DNA from: an uncultured Sutterella sp.
GTDB taxonomy: Bacteria > Pseudomonadota > Gammaproteobacteria > Burkholderiales > Burkholderiaceae_F
Direction of reading: 5' to 3'
DNA: 15,587 nt
Assembly (NCBI GenBank): GCA_900544255.1
Contig: UQUM01000044.1
Span: forward strand, 1-15,587
The notes below the pieces were generated by a model. That model saw only the letters and a program-made list of their open reading frames with translations. It had not been told where the DNA came from and did not search any database. Made by a program: the position numbers and the translations under genes. Below, piece by piece: positions 1 through 7,148 of this stretch. Position 1 is the stretch's first letter; each line of letters starts with the position of its first letter.

Positions 1-72
1 TGGCTATGTGCTTGGCGCTACCTCCTGCACTCGGGACTTGCACCCATTAGAACGCGCTCATGCCGAGCGCAC
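1..72 (-). mobile_element. Class C (IIC) group II intron, 5' end only (domain I start)
   Basis: Read on the minus strand, the sequence begins at position 72 with GTGCG, the group II intron 5' consensus. A hairpin with 6-bp arms GCGCTC/GAGCGC (54-59 and 65-70) and loop GGCAT follows, then a GGG/CCC stem around TGCAAGT ending in CCCGA. This order and the GGCAT loop match, from memory, the 5' end of the Oceanobacillus iheyensis class IIC intron (GUGUGCCCGGCAU... GGGUGAGAGUCCCGA). Class IIC introns insert just behind intrinsic terminators, and here the intron starts right after the terminator stem and T-tract downstream of tcdA. The remaining domains and any intron-encoded reverse transcriptase would lie left of the window. 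Identification as a group II intron is strong; completeness and activity are unknown. Confidence 0.85.
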
Positions 73-109
73 AAAAATCGGGGAAGCGGCTTTTTTAAGC
101 CTCTCCCCC
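73..109 (-). terminator. Intrinsic terminator of tcdA; insertion target of the intron
   Basis: An 11-position stem (80-90 with 99-109, two mismatches) closes an 8-nt loop. On the minus strand it is followed by GATTTTT (79-73), about 40 nt after the tcdA stop. The intron begins at the very next base, so the T-tract is the 5' exon. The stem-loop plus T-run is the classic class IIC target. Confidence 0.8.
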
Positions 110-147
110 ATGTTTTGTACGAATCCCGTAAACAACAAACTCGACGT

Positions 148-936
148 CTACACCATTTCTACTAGGTAATTAAGCGCAATCGATGCGGCCGCCATTCCCA
201 TGGAAGCGGTTACGACCACGCCGGAACCGTACCCCGAGCACGCCAGCCCCCGGGTCTGCGGATCCACTTCGCAAGCGCCGGCCATCGGCTTTTTTACCGG
301 TTCGTCCGAATACACCGCAGCGACATTGAAGGCCGGCGGCAATTTTCCCGGCTTAGCCGGGCCTTTCGGAAAACCATAGGCTTTTCGGAGACGATACCGG
401 ACGCTCGCCAGGAGCGGATCTCCGGTAATGCGTCCGAGATCCCCGGTTTTGATGCGAAGCGGATTCACGCGGCCCCCCGCTGCTCCCGACGTCACCACGA
501 ACTGTTTACGGCGCCGACAAAGGTGAATGAGCGCCGCTTTGGCCCGCACCTGATCAATGCAGTCCAAAACCACGGCGTCTTCGGGGACGAGTTCTGCGGC
601 GTTGTCCTCGTCTACAAAATCCTCAATACAGGTCACTGTACAGCGCGGATTGATGAGCGCGATGCGAGCCCTTAAGACGTCGATCTTTGCGCGTCCGTAT
701 TCGTGCCCCAAGGCCTGGATCTGGCGATTCGTGTTGCTCTCGGCCACGTTGTCCAAATCAATGAGCGAGAGGCGACGCACATCCGTGCGCGCCAAAGCTT
801 CCACAGCCCAACTGCCCACGCCGCCCACGCCGACGACGCAGACGTGAGCCCGCGCTAATTTGGCCGCCCCCTCTTCGCCGTAGAGCCGTGCCACCCCGCC
901 GAACCGGCGGGCGTAATCAATCGTTGGTTCTGCCAT
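148..936 (-). CDS. tcdA: tRNA threonylcarbamoyladenosine dehydratase (ThiF/E1-like)
   Basis: 262 residues, close to the roughly 268 of E. coli TcdA (CsdL/YgdL). The family uses ATP to cyclise the threonylcarbamoyl group of t6A37 to ct6A in ANN-decoding tRNAs, in the cytoplasm. Visible are the ThiF-type nucleotide-binding glycine motif VGVGGVGSWA (about 35-44), the acidic LIDLD strand end (58-62), the N-R-Q motif (70-72) characteristic of E1-like enzymes, and a TcdA-like central region DCIDQVRAKAALI with SGAAGGRVNPL. The C-terminal hydrophobic segment ASMGMAAASIALNYL may give loose membrane association, as reported for the family. ATG start at 936; a TATGAT -10-like box lies at 975-970 but no well-spaced -35 is seen, and the Shine-Dalgarno is weak. 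It sits behind the frdAB terminator, so it is probably transcribed independently. Confidence 0.92.
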   Translation of the reverse strand: MAEPTIDYARRFGGVARLYGEEGAAKLARAHVCVVGVGGVGSWAVEALARTDVRRLSLIDLDNVAESNTNRQIQALGHEYGRAKIDVLRARIALINPRCTVTCIEDFVDEDNAAELVPEDAVVLDCIDQVRAKAALIHLCRRRKQFVVTSGAAGGRVNPLRIKTGDLGRITGDPLLASVRYRLRKAYGFPKGPAKPGKLPPAFNVAAVYSDEPVKKPMAGACEVDPQTRGLACSGYGSGVVVTASMGMAAASIALNYLVEMV

Positions 937-1009
937 AGTTTTGTCTTCGAATTACCTACGATGGAGAGGATCATACCGACTCATCGTCCTCAATGGTTTT
1001 CCGCCTGCG

Positions 1010-1059
1010 AAAAAGCCCGCTCAAGCTTTCCCATTTCTGAGTCAGCCTGAGCGGGCTTT
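1010..1059 (-). terminator. Intrinsic terminator of frdAB
   Basis: Perfect 12-bp inverted repeat AAAGCCCGCTCA (1012-1023) and TGAGCGGGCTTT (1048-1059) around a 24-nt loop. On the minus strand the stem runs into a TTTTT tract (1014-1010). It begins about 30 nt after the frdB stop codon. Confidence 0.88.
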
Positions 1060-1089
1060 AATCAAGAACCGATTTCTCGGTAAGCGAGA

Positions 1090-1896
1090 TTAGTGCTTAC
1101 GGGGAACGATCGGGATCGACTTACGCGGAGTAGGCGTCACCTTGTCGTAGTTCTTGATACCCTGTTCAGCCATCTTACGACGGATGAAGGCGATCTGCGT
1201 CTTCAAGGGCAGTTCCTTCGGGCAGAAGTCGTGGCAGGCGAGCAAGGACATGCAGCCGAACACGCCGGAATCGTCACCGATCACGTCGTAGAAATCGGCG
1301 TCGTTACGCGTGTCGCGGGGATCGAGACGGAAGCGGGCGATCTTGTTGATCGCAACGCCGCCGGCGAAGTCCGGACGGATGCGAACCGTACCGCAACCGG
1401 CGATACAGCAACCGCATTCGACGCAACGGTCGAGAAGATAGATGTCTTCCGCCAACTGCGGATCCATCGGTTCTTCCTTCTTCGTCATGTCGACTTCATC
1501 CTGCTTCATGTGAACCCACGTTTCCATGCGTTCGGACATGTTGCGCATCCACTTACCCGTGTTCACGGACAAGTCGCCGATCAATTCGAACGCCGGCAGC
1601 GGTGCGAGCGTGAATTCGGTCGGCAGGTCGCGCGTCAGAGTACGGCAGGCGAGACCGGGCTTGCCGTTGATCATCATGGCGCACGAACCGCAGATGCCGG
1701 CGCGGCAGACGAAATCGAACTGCAACGTGGGATCCATCTTGTCGCGGATTTCGTTCAGAAGGATGAAGAGCGTCATGGAGTCGGCTTCTTCAACCTCGTA
1801 GGTCTGCATGTGCGGCACGCTCGCGGGATCCGCGGGGTTGTAACGCAGGACGCTGACCTTGAGCAAGCGATGCTGCTTCTTGACTTGAGTACTCAT
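1090..1896 (-). CDS. frdB: Fumarate reductase/succinate dehydrogenase iron-sulfur subunit (Wolinella type)
   Basis: 268 residues. This subunit carries electrons between the flavoprotein and the membrane quinone-reactive anchor through three Fe-S clusters. The N-terminal plant-ferredoxin domain has the [2Fe-2S] ligands C64, C69, C72 and C84 (CRAGICGSC...C). The C-terminal domain has CVECGCCIAGC, giving C158, C161 and C164 plus C225 for [4Fe-4S], and C168, C215 and C221 for [3Fe-4S]. Segments such as FDFVCRAGICGSC and IGDDSGVFGCMSLLACHDFCPK closely follow Wolinella succinogenes FrdB, with a C-terminal extension of about 25 residues (after RRKMAEQ) rich in Lys, Pro and Arg. An AGGAG (1911-1907) lies 10 nt before the ATG, and frdA ends 18 nt upstream, so the two form one operon. 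Direction (fumarate reduction or succinate oxidation) cannot be read from sequence. Confidence 0.93.
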   Translation of the reverse strand: MSTQVKKQHRLLKVSVLRYNPADPASVPHMQTYEVEEADSMTLFILLNEIRDKMDPTLQFDFVCRAGICGSCAMMINGKPGLACRTLTRDLPTEFTLAPLPAFELIGDLSVNTGKWMRNMSERMETWVHMKQDEVDMTKKEEPMDPQLAEDIYLLDRCVECGCCIAGCGTVRIRPDFAGGVAINKIARFRLDPRDTRNDADFYDVIGDDSGVFGCMSLLACHDFCPKELPLKTQIAFIRRKMAEQGIKNYDKVTPTPRKSIPIVPRKH

Positions 1897-1914
1897 TTAA
1901 GTTCAGCTCCTAAA

Positions 1915-3897
1915 TTAAGCCAGGGGTTCATCGATACGTTCATTGCGGCCCTGCAGACGCTTCGGCAGCAGGTTGTGGAAGGGCAGAATCGCATCCTGAA
2001 TCGCGAAGCGATCCTTGCCTTCGGCCTGCATCTTGGCGCGGATGGCATCGACTTCGGCCTGACGCTTCGGCGTTTCGGGGTTGTCGATGTAATTCTTGGC
2101 GCCGTAACCACGCCAGCCCGGGGGCAGTTCCATCTTGGAAATGTCGAGCGTTTCGTAAGAGAGCGTCGGACGCGTATCACCTTCCTTCCAGGAAGACAGG
2201 GTGCGCTTCAGCCATTCGGCATCGTTGCGGACCGGGAAGTCTTCACGGAAGTGAGCACCGCGGGATTCCTTACGAGCCGTAGCACCGCAGGCGATGGTGA
2301 GCGCCACCTTCAGCATCTTGCGAGTACGGTAGGCGTACGTCAATTCCGCGTTCGCACCGGCCTGTTCCTTCACGGAAACCTTGAAGGTCTTCTTGTAGAG
2401 CTCTTCGAGTTCTTCCACGGCGCTGTCCATGATGTCGCCGCGGCGGAAGATGCCGATCTTGCTCGTCATCAGTTCCTGCATACGGGTACGGATCTTCGCC
2501 ATGTCTTCCGTGCCGGAATTCTTCAGGTAGCCGTCGAGTTCGTTCTGGGTCTTCGCGGCCCATTCGTAGATCAGGGACGTCGGGATGTCGATGCTGTTTT
2601 CAGGCTTTTCGCAGAAGTCGGCGATGAATTCGCCCACGATCATACCGGCAACCACGGTTTCGGCAACGGAGTTACCGCCCAAGCGGTTGAAGCCGTGCAT
2701 ATCCCAGCAGGCAGCTTCGCCGGCGGCGAAAAGGCCCTTCAGCTGACGGGATTCACCGGTGTAGTTCGTGCGCACGCCGCCCATGGTGTAGTGCATGGCG
2801 GGACGAACCGGCACCCATTCCTTCGTCGGGTCAACGCCCAAGAAGTAATGGCAGATTTCGTAAACTTCGCGGAGGTTGTGCTTGATGTGGTGTTCGCCCA
2901 AGAGCGTGATGTCGAGCCAGAGGTGTTCACCGAAACGGCTCTTCACACCCTTACCCTGAGCAATACGTTCTTCCATGCGGCGGGACACGACGTCACGGGA
3001 AGCGAGTTCCTTCTTTTCCGGTTCCACGTCCGGCATGAAGCGGTGGCCGTCCACGTCGCGCAACAGACCGCCGTCACCACGGCAGCCTTCCGTCACGAGA
3101 ATACCGGCGGGGAAAATACCCGTGGGGTGGAACTGAATGGCTTCCATGTTGCCCAACGTGGCAACACCGGATTCGAGGGCGAGCGCGTGGCCCGTACCTT
3201 CACAGATCTGAGCGTTCGTCGTCACGCGGAAGAGCTTGCCGGCGCCGCCCGTGGCGATCGCGGTGGCCTTCGCGACGTAAGCGAGGATTTCACCCGTCAT
3301 CAGGTTGCGGCAGACGGCGCCGTAGCAGCGCTTGCCGTCGTGAATGAGGGTGAGGGCTTCCATACGTTCCACGACAGGAACGTTTTCAGCGATCACGCGG
3401 TCGGACACCGCATTCAACATCGCATGGCCCGTACCGTCGGAAACGTAGCAGGTACGCCACTTCTTCGTGCCGCCGAAGTCGCGCTGGTTCAAAAGACCGG
3501 CGGCTTCCTTGCGTTCGGTGATCGTGACCTTTTCACCGTTGATGATGACCTGACGGTCCCCCGGGGTGATACGCGTCCAGGGCACGCCCCAGGCAGCGAG
3601 TTCACGCACGGCCTTCGGGCTCGTATTGACGAACATACGCACCACGTCCTGGTCAGCACCCCAGTCGGAGCCGCGGACCGTATCGGCGAAGTGGACGTCT
3701 TCGTTGTCGCCCAAGCCCTTGATGCAGTTCGCGAGAGAAGCCTGCATACCGCCCTGAGCCGCCTTCGAGTGAGAGCGCTTCGGGGGGACGAGCGACAGGA
3801 CGATGGAATCATGACCGCGGCGCTTGGCAGCAACTGCCATACGCAGACCGGCCAGACCGCCACCGATCACCAGCACGTCGGTGTAGATAATCTTCAT
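1915..3897 (-). CDS. frdA: Fumarate reductase/succinate dehydrogenase flavoprotein subunit (Wolinella type)
   Basis: 660 residues against about 656 for Wolinella FrdA, which it resembles over nearly its whole length. It is the catalytic subunit, interconverting fumarate and succinate at a covalently bound FAD. Visible are the Rossmann motif VIGGGLAGL (10-18), H43 in RSHSKAAQGG as the covalent FAD histidine, H257 in QFHPTG and the catalytic-type R301 in ELASRDVVSRR; all three fall at the Wolinella numbers. The later GEAACWDMHGFNRLGGNS segment is the conserved FAD-contact region. AAGGAG 8 nt before the ATG supports the start. Leading gene of a two-gene operon with frdB. No gene for a cytochrome b (FrdC) or SdhC/SdhD anchor lies upstream, where it would be expected, because the next 750 bp are non-coding. 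Confidence 0.94.
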   Translation of the reverse strand: MKIIYTDVLVIGGGLAGLRMAVAAKRRGHDSIVLSLVPPKRSHSKAAQGGMQASLANCIKGLGDNEDVHFADTVRGSDWGADQDVVRMFVNTSPKAVRELAAWGVPWTRITPGDRQVIINGEKVTITERKEAAGLLNQRDFGGTKKWRTCYVSDGTGHAMLNAVSDRVIAENVPVVERMEALTLIHDGKRCYGAVCRNLMTGEILAYVAKATAIATGGAGKLFRVTTNAQICEGTGHALALESGVATLGNMEAIQFHPTGIFPAGILVTEGCRGDGGLLRDVDGHRFMPDVEPEKKELASRDVVSRRMEERIAQGKGVKSRFGEHLWLDITLLGEHHIKHNLREVYEICHYFLGVDPTKEWVPVRPAMHYTMGGVRTNYTGESRQLKGLFAAGEAACWDMHGFNRLGGNSVAETVVAGMIVGEFIADFCEKPENSIDIPTSLIYEWAAKTQNELDGYLKNSGTEDMAKIRTRMQELMTSKIGIFRRGDIMDSAVEELEELYKKTFKVSVKEQAGANAELTYAYRTRKMLKVALTIACGATARKESRGAHFREDFPVRNDAEWLKRTLSSWKEGDTRPTLSYETLDISKMELPPGWRGYGAKNYIDNPETPKRQAEVDAIRAKMQAEGKDRFAIQDAILPFHNLLPKRLQGRNERIDEPLA

Positions 3898-4175
3898 TTA
3901 ATGGTCTCCTTGATCCGTGAAGGATCCGCCCTTCGGAAATATGCCGCGACACCCGTCGTTGCTGAAGACAACGAAGGCCCGGCACCGATCCTCGGGCAGG
4001 GTCAAAAACATTTTTTCAGCTCTTCCGCCTACCGCTTCGGTGGTAAAGCCGCTTATCGGGCGTTATTTTCGACTATGAGCCGCTGCCTCACCCGACAGGG
4101 TGGGCTCTCAATGACATAAAGCAAGACGCAGCATTAATCTTTACATAAGAAACTGCCGCCACTCTCGCTTTCGGA

Positions 4176-4219
4176 GCTTCTTTTTGTGATAACTCTCAGT
4201 CGCCACCACAAAAAGAAGC
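4176..4219. repeat. Perfect 13-bp inverted repeat
   Basis: GCTTCTTTTTGTG (4176-4188) and CACAAAAAGAAGC (4207-4219) are exact reverse complements, separated by 18 nt. No T-tract follows on either strand and no gene ends nearby, so it is not an obvious terminator. It may be a structured part of an frd leader, a small-RNA hairpin or a remnant element. Confidence 0.6.
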
Positions 4220-4327
4220 GCCTTTCCGCCCGGCTCTGCCGGACAGTGCATCGCAAGCCGCACATACGCAGAAAGGTCCCCTGAATCCCCGTCCGTCAGA
4301 CAGTTTCAGAAGACTCGGGCAAACGCC

Positions 4328-4357
4328 GAGGTATACCTCAGCTTCGCCTGAGCGAAG
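4328..4357. repeat. 12-bp palindrome with adjoining overlapping hairpins
   Basis: GAGGTATACCTC (4328-4339) is a perfect palindrome. Directly after it, CTTCGC-CTGA-GCGAAG (4342-4357) forms a 6-bp hairpin. An alternative stem CTCAG/CTGAG (4337-4341 and 4348-4352) excludes both. It looks like an operator or a switchable RNA structure; no partner is known. Confidence 0.5.
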
Positions 4358-4590
4358 TCTAAAAGGCCTACCCCCTCCGCACTATAGGTAAGAACCCCTA
4401 AAAATCGAAGGGACAATGCCTTTGTCGACAATTAGCTCGGTGCAGATTTTATATGGTTTTTCTGTGACTTTCCTCGGATTTTCGTCAATCAAAGCAAAAC
4501 AAATTGTTTAATCATCCGCAGACTACCTATTAAGAGGTATCGTTCTCTAACGTAAATCCGGCAGTTACCTCGGCAACCGATAATTATCTA

Positions 4591-4619
4591 TTACCCAATC
4601 CGTCACATCGATATATGAT
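4591..4619 (+). promoter_or_regulatory. Candidate ridA promoter with overlapping inverted repeat
   Basis: TTACCC (4591-4596), a 17-bp spacer and TATGAT (4614-4619) resemble a sigma-70 promoter with a weak -35, placing the transcript start about 24 nt before the ridA ATG. The inverted repeat CACATC-N7-GATGTG (4604-4622) overlaps the -10 box and could be an operator. Confidence 0.5.
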
Positions 4620-4649
4620 GTGCATCACTTTTCCTCTGAGGAGTTTTTC

Positions 4650-5027
4650 ATGTCCGACATCATCGCCACCAAGAACGCTCCCGCAGCCATCGGCCCCTAC
4701 AATCAGGCCGTCCGCTTCGGCAATACGCTTTACTGCTCGGGCCAGATCGGCCTTATTCCCGCCACCGGAGAACTCGCTCAAGGGCTTGACGCTCAGGTTC
4801 ACCAAGCATTCCAAAATCTTACCGAAGTCGTCAAAGCCGCCGGCAGCTCTTTTACCGACGTCGTGAAATTCACACTCTTTGTGACCGACATGACGAAGTT
4901 CGCAGAGGTGAACGCCATCATGCAGCAGTACGTCAAGGCCCCGTACCCCGCCCGCAGCTGCGTTGAAGTATCTTCGCTTCCGAAGGGCGCCCTTTTTGAA
5001 GTTGAAGCCGTCGTCGGGCTAGCCTGA
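4650..5027 (+). CDS. ridA: RidA family 2-iminobutanoate/2-iminopropanoate deaminase
   Basis: 125 residues, the normal length of RidA (YjgF/YER057c). The family hydrolyses reactive enamine/imine intermediates released by PLP enzymes such as threonine dehydratase, protecting other PLP enzymes; cytoplasmic trimer. Visible are the N-terminal block NAPAAIGPYNQAV, SGQIGLIP, and the C-terminal signature YPARSCVEVSSLPKGALFEVEAV, whose R102 corresponds to the substrate-binding arginine 105 of E. coli RidA. An earlier in-frame ATG at 4620 is rejected: the chosen ATG has CTGAGGAG about 8 nt upstream and gives the canonical MS-x-IAT N-terminus, and the -10 box overlaps the earlier start. recG follows after 35 nt, so the two may be cotranscribed. 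Confidence 0.93.
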   Translation: MSDIIATKNAPAAIGPYNQAVRFGNTLYCSGQIGLIPATGELAQGLDAQVHQAFQNLTEVVKAAGSSFTDVVKFTLFVTDMTKFAEVNAIMQQYVKAPYPARSCVEVSSLPKGALFEVEAVVGLA

Positions 5028-5062
5028 TTTTTACCGATACTGCTTTTTATGAAGGAACTCTC

Positions 5063-7135
5063 ATGGCGACCGACGAGGACACCGCTGCCCCAAAAAAGAA
5101 ATCGGCTCCGAAAGTGAGCACCTCGGAAAAATTTCTTCGGCTCGGTCTCATCCGTGACTGGGACTTTGCGTTGCACCTGCCGTTAAGGTATGAAGACGAA
5201 ACGCAGATTACCGCCGTGCGGGAACTGCTCCCCGGTACGCACGCCCAAATCCAAGGAAAGGTCATCAACTTCCAGGAAAAGCGGTTGAATAATTTCCGCC
5301 CCTACTTTCTCGTCACCCTCGAAGACGACACGGGGCGCGTTGTACTGAAATTCTTCCGGTTCTGCGACAAAAAGACGCTCGCCGTCGGCAACGTCGTCCG
5401 TGCCTACGGCGAAGTCGTCGCCGGCTACCTCGGAGGCGTGGAAATCAATCAGCCCCGCGTCAGAAAAGCCGCAGACTGTCCGGCGGATCTCCCCTCATCA
5501 TTAACGCCCATCTATTCCACTACGGAAGGTCTCACGCAACCCGTTCTGAGAAAGCGCATTGCCCGGGCGCTTCTTGACCTTGACCTCCGGGAAACCATTC
5601 CGGCGAAATACACGAAGCCCCTCGCGCTCCCCGCATTTGCACGAGCTCTTAACGAACTCCATTCGCCGAGCCCCATTACGCCGACGGCCGAATTTTCGGC
5701 TCATCGGACGCCCGAGTGGCGCCGCGTGATTTTTGACGAATTTCTGGCGCAGCAGATTTATTTACGACAAAGCCGAACGGAAAAGGGGCACCTCACGGCC
5801 CCGGCGCTCAATACCGAAGAGCACACGCTCACCCGCGCCTTTTCGGACTCCCTCCCCTTTACGCTCACCGGTGCTCAGAAACGCGTGACGGACGAAATCA
5901 ACGCCGGGCTCTCGCTCACACATCCGATGCAGCGTCTCGTTGCGGGCGACGTCGGTTCCGGAAAAACCGTCATTGCAGCGCTCGCCGCCCTCAAAGCCGT
6001 CGAAAACCGGGGCCAGGCGGCCGTCATGGCGCCCACCGAAATTCTCGCCCGACAGCACTTTGAAAAATTTTCGGCCTGGTTCAATCCGCTCGGCGTTTCA
6101 GTCATTCTGCTCGTGGGCAGTCTCTCCGCTGCGGAAAAACGCGACGCGTTGGAGAAAATTGCTTCCGGCACCGCGCAAGTCATCGTCGGTACGCACGCGC
6201 TCATTCAAACGAAAGTCGTCTATCACCGGCTCGTTCTTGCCGTCATCGACGAACAACACCGCTTCGGGGTAGCGCAGCGCTTAAGACTCATGCAGCCCAA
6301 CGAAGAAGGTTGGGTACCGCATCAACTGCTTCTCACCGCCACCCCGATTCCGCGTACGCTTGCCATGAGTTACCTCGCGGACTTGGACGTGTCTTTCTTG
6401 GATGAACTGCCGCCGGGGCGGCAGCCGGTAACAACGAAACTCGTGAGCTGCACCCGCGCCCCGGAAGTCCTCAACGCCGTCGCGGGTGACATCACACAAG
6501 GCAGTCAGTGCTACTGGGTCTGTCCCCTCATTGAAGACAACGAAAAAGCCGATCTCACCGCTGCCGTTGCCCGGGAAACCGCCATCCGCCAAGCACACCC
6601 CGAACTGCGGACGGCCCTGTTGCACAGCAAAATGCCGGCCGAAGACAAGCAAGCCGTCATGGCGAAATTTGCGGCGGGCGAACTCGACCTTCTCGTTTCC
6701 ACCACCGTCATCGAAGTCGGGGTAGACGTCCCCAACGCCACCGTCATGGTCATTGAACACGCCGAGCGCTTCGGTCTTTCTCAGCTGCATCAACTCCGGG
6801 GGCGCGTGGGACGCGGCAGCGGCAAAAGCGTCTGTCTGATGCTTTTTGATCCGGAACTCACCGACGCCGGCAAAGCCCGCCTCAAAGTCATCCGGGAGAC
6901 GACGGACGGCTTTGAAATCGCGAGGGAGGATCTGCGACTCCGAGGCCCCGGAGAATTTCTGGGGGCCCGTCAGTCAGGGGCGGCCGCCATGCGCTTTGCG
7001 GATCCGTCGTCCAATCAAGATCTTTTGAAATGGGCAACTTACACCGCAGAAAACTGGCTCAACGAAGACCCGGCAGCCGCTCAGAAATTCGCCGCCCGCT
7101 GGTTTAACAAAAACACAAATTACCTTCAGGCCTGA
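5063..7135 (+). CDS. recG: ATP-dependent DNA helicase RecG
   Basis: 690 residues (E. coli RecG 693). RecG regresses stalled replication forks and branch-migrates Holliday junctions and R- or D-loops. The N-terminal wedge/OB region is recognisable from HLPLRYEDET (about 39-48) through the LPPGTHA-like block. Helicase motifs follow in order: Walker A GDVGSGKT, motif Ia APTEILARQHF, DEQHRFGVAQR (the RecG form of DExH), TATPIPRTLAMSYLADLD with ELPPGRQPV, TTVIEVGVDVPNA, and motif VI QLHQLRGRVGRG. The C-terminal LRGPGEFLGARQSG block is the TRG translocation motif region. AAGGA lies 6 nt before the ATG. The extreme N-terminus is Lys/Ala/Thr-rich and looks slightly shortened relative to E. coli. oxyR starts 13 nt after its stop. 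Confidence 0.96.
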   Translation: MATDEDTAAPKKKSAPKVSTSEKFLRLGLIRDWDFALHLPLRYEDETQITAVRELLPGTHAQIQGKVINFQEKRLNNFRPYFLVTLEDDTGRVVLKFFRFCDKKTLAVGNVVRAYGEVVAGYLGGVEINQPRVRKAADCPADLPSSLTPIYSTTEGLTQPVLRKRIARALLDLDLRETIPAKYTKPLALPAFARALNELHSPSPITPTAEFSAHRTPEWRRVIFDEFLAQQIYLRQSRTEKGHLTAPALNTEEHTLTRAFSDSLPFTLTGAQKRVTDEINAGLSLTHPMQRLVAGDVGSGKTVIAALAALKAVENRGQAAVMAPTEILARQHFEKFSAWFNPLGVSVILLVGSLSAAEKRDALEKIASGTAQVIVGTHALIQTKVVYHRLVLAVIDEQHRFGVAQRLRLMQPNEEGWVPHQLLLTATPIPRTLAMSYLADLDVSFLDELPPGRQPVTTKLVSCTRAPEVLNAVAGDITQGSQCYWVCPLIEDNEKADLTAAVARETAIRQAHPELRTALLHSKMPAEDKQAVMAKFAAGELDLLVSTTVIEVGVDVPNATVMVIEHAERFGLSQLHQLRGRVGRGSGKSVCLMLFDPELTDAGKARLKVIRETTDGFEIAREDLRLRGPGEFLGARQSGAAAMRFADPSSNQDLLKWATYTAENWLNEDPAAAQKFAARWFNKNTNYLQA

Positions 7136-7148
7136 GAGGATTTTTACT

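Larger units (their letters stand above)
3898..4649. other. Gene-free divergent region between frdA and ridA
   Basis: About 750 bp with no credible coding sequence on either strand. It should hold the promoters of the frd operon (leftward) and ridA (rightward). I see a hairpin at 4077-4107 (outer GAGCC/GGCTC, inner CACCC/GGGTG with GACA loop), a 13-bp inverted repeat at 4176-4219, a 12-bp palindrome at 4328-4339 with an adjoining hairpin, a recurring GAGGTA motif, and an AT-rich stretch from about 4440. No convincing frd promoter and no intact FNR site (TTGAT-N4-ATCAA) was found. A long 5' leader or a small RNA is possible but unproven. Confidence 0.6.

Noticed and set aside
1..60. tRNA-like GGG-TGCAAGT-CCC arm resembling a T-arm
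   Set aside because: No acceptor or anticodon arms could be built; the order of elements fits group II intron domain I instead.
1093..4119. A 1008-codon open frame on the plus strand across frdB and frdA
   Set aside because: It is antisense to two genes with complete cofactor motifs, its translation is rich in His/Arg/Val with no domain, and it arises from the GC-biased codon use of the true genes.
4425..4455. TCGACA with TATATG as a rightward promoter about 190 bp before ridA
   Set aside because: The spacer is 19 bp and the -10 weak; a better-placed candidate lies at 4591-4619.
4620..4649. Earlier in-frame ATG for ridA giving 10 extra residues
   Set aside because: It overlaps the -10 box and lacks a Shine-Dalgarno; the second ATG has CTGAGGAG and gives the family N-terminus.
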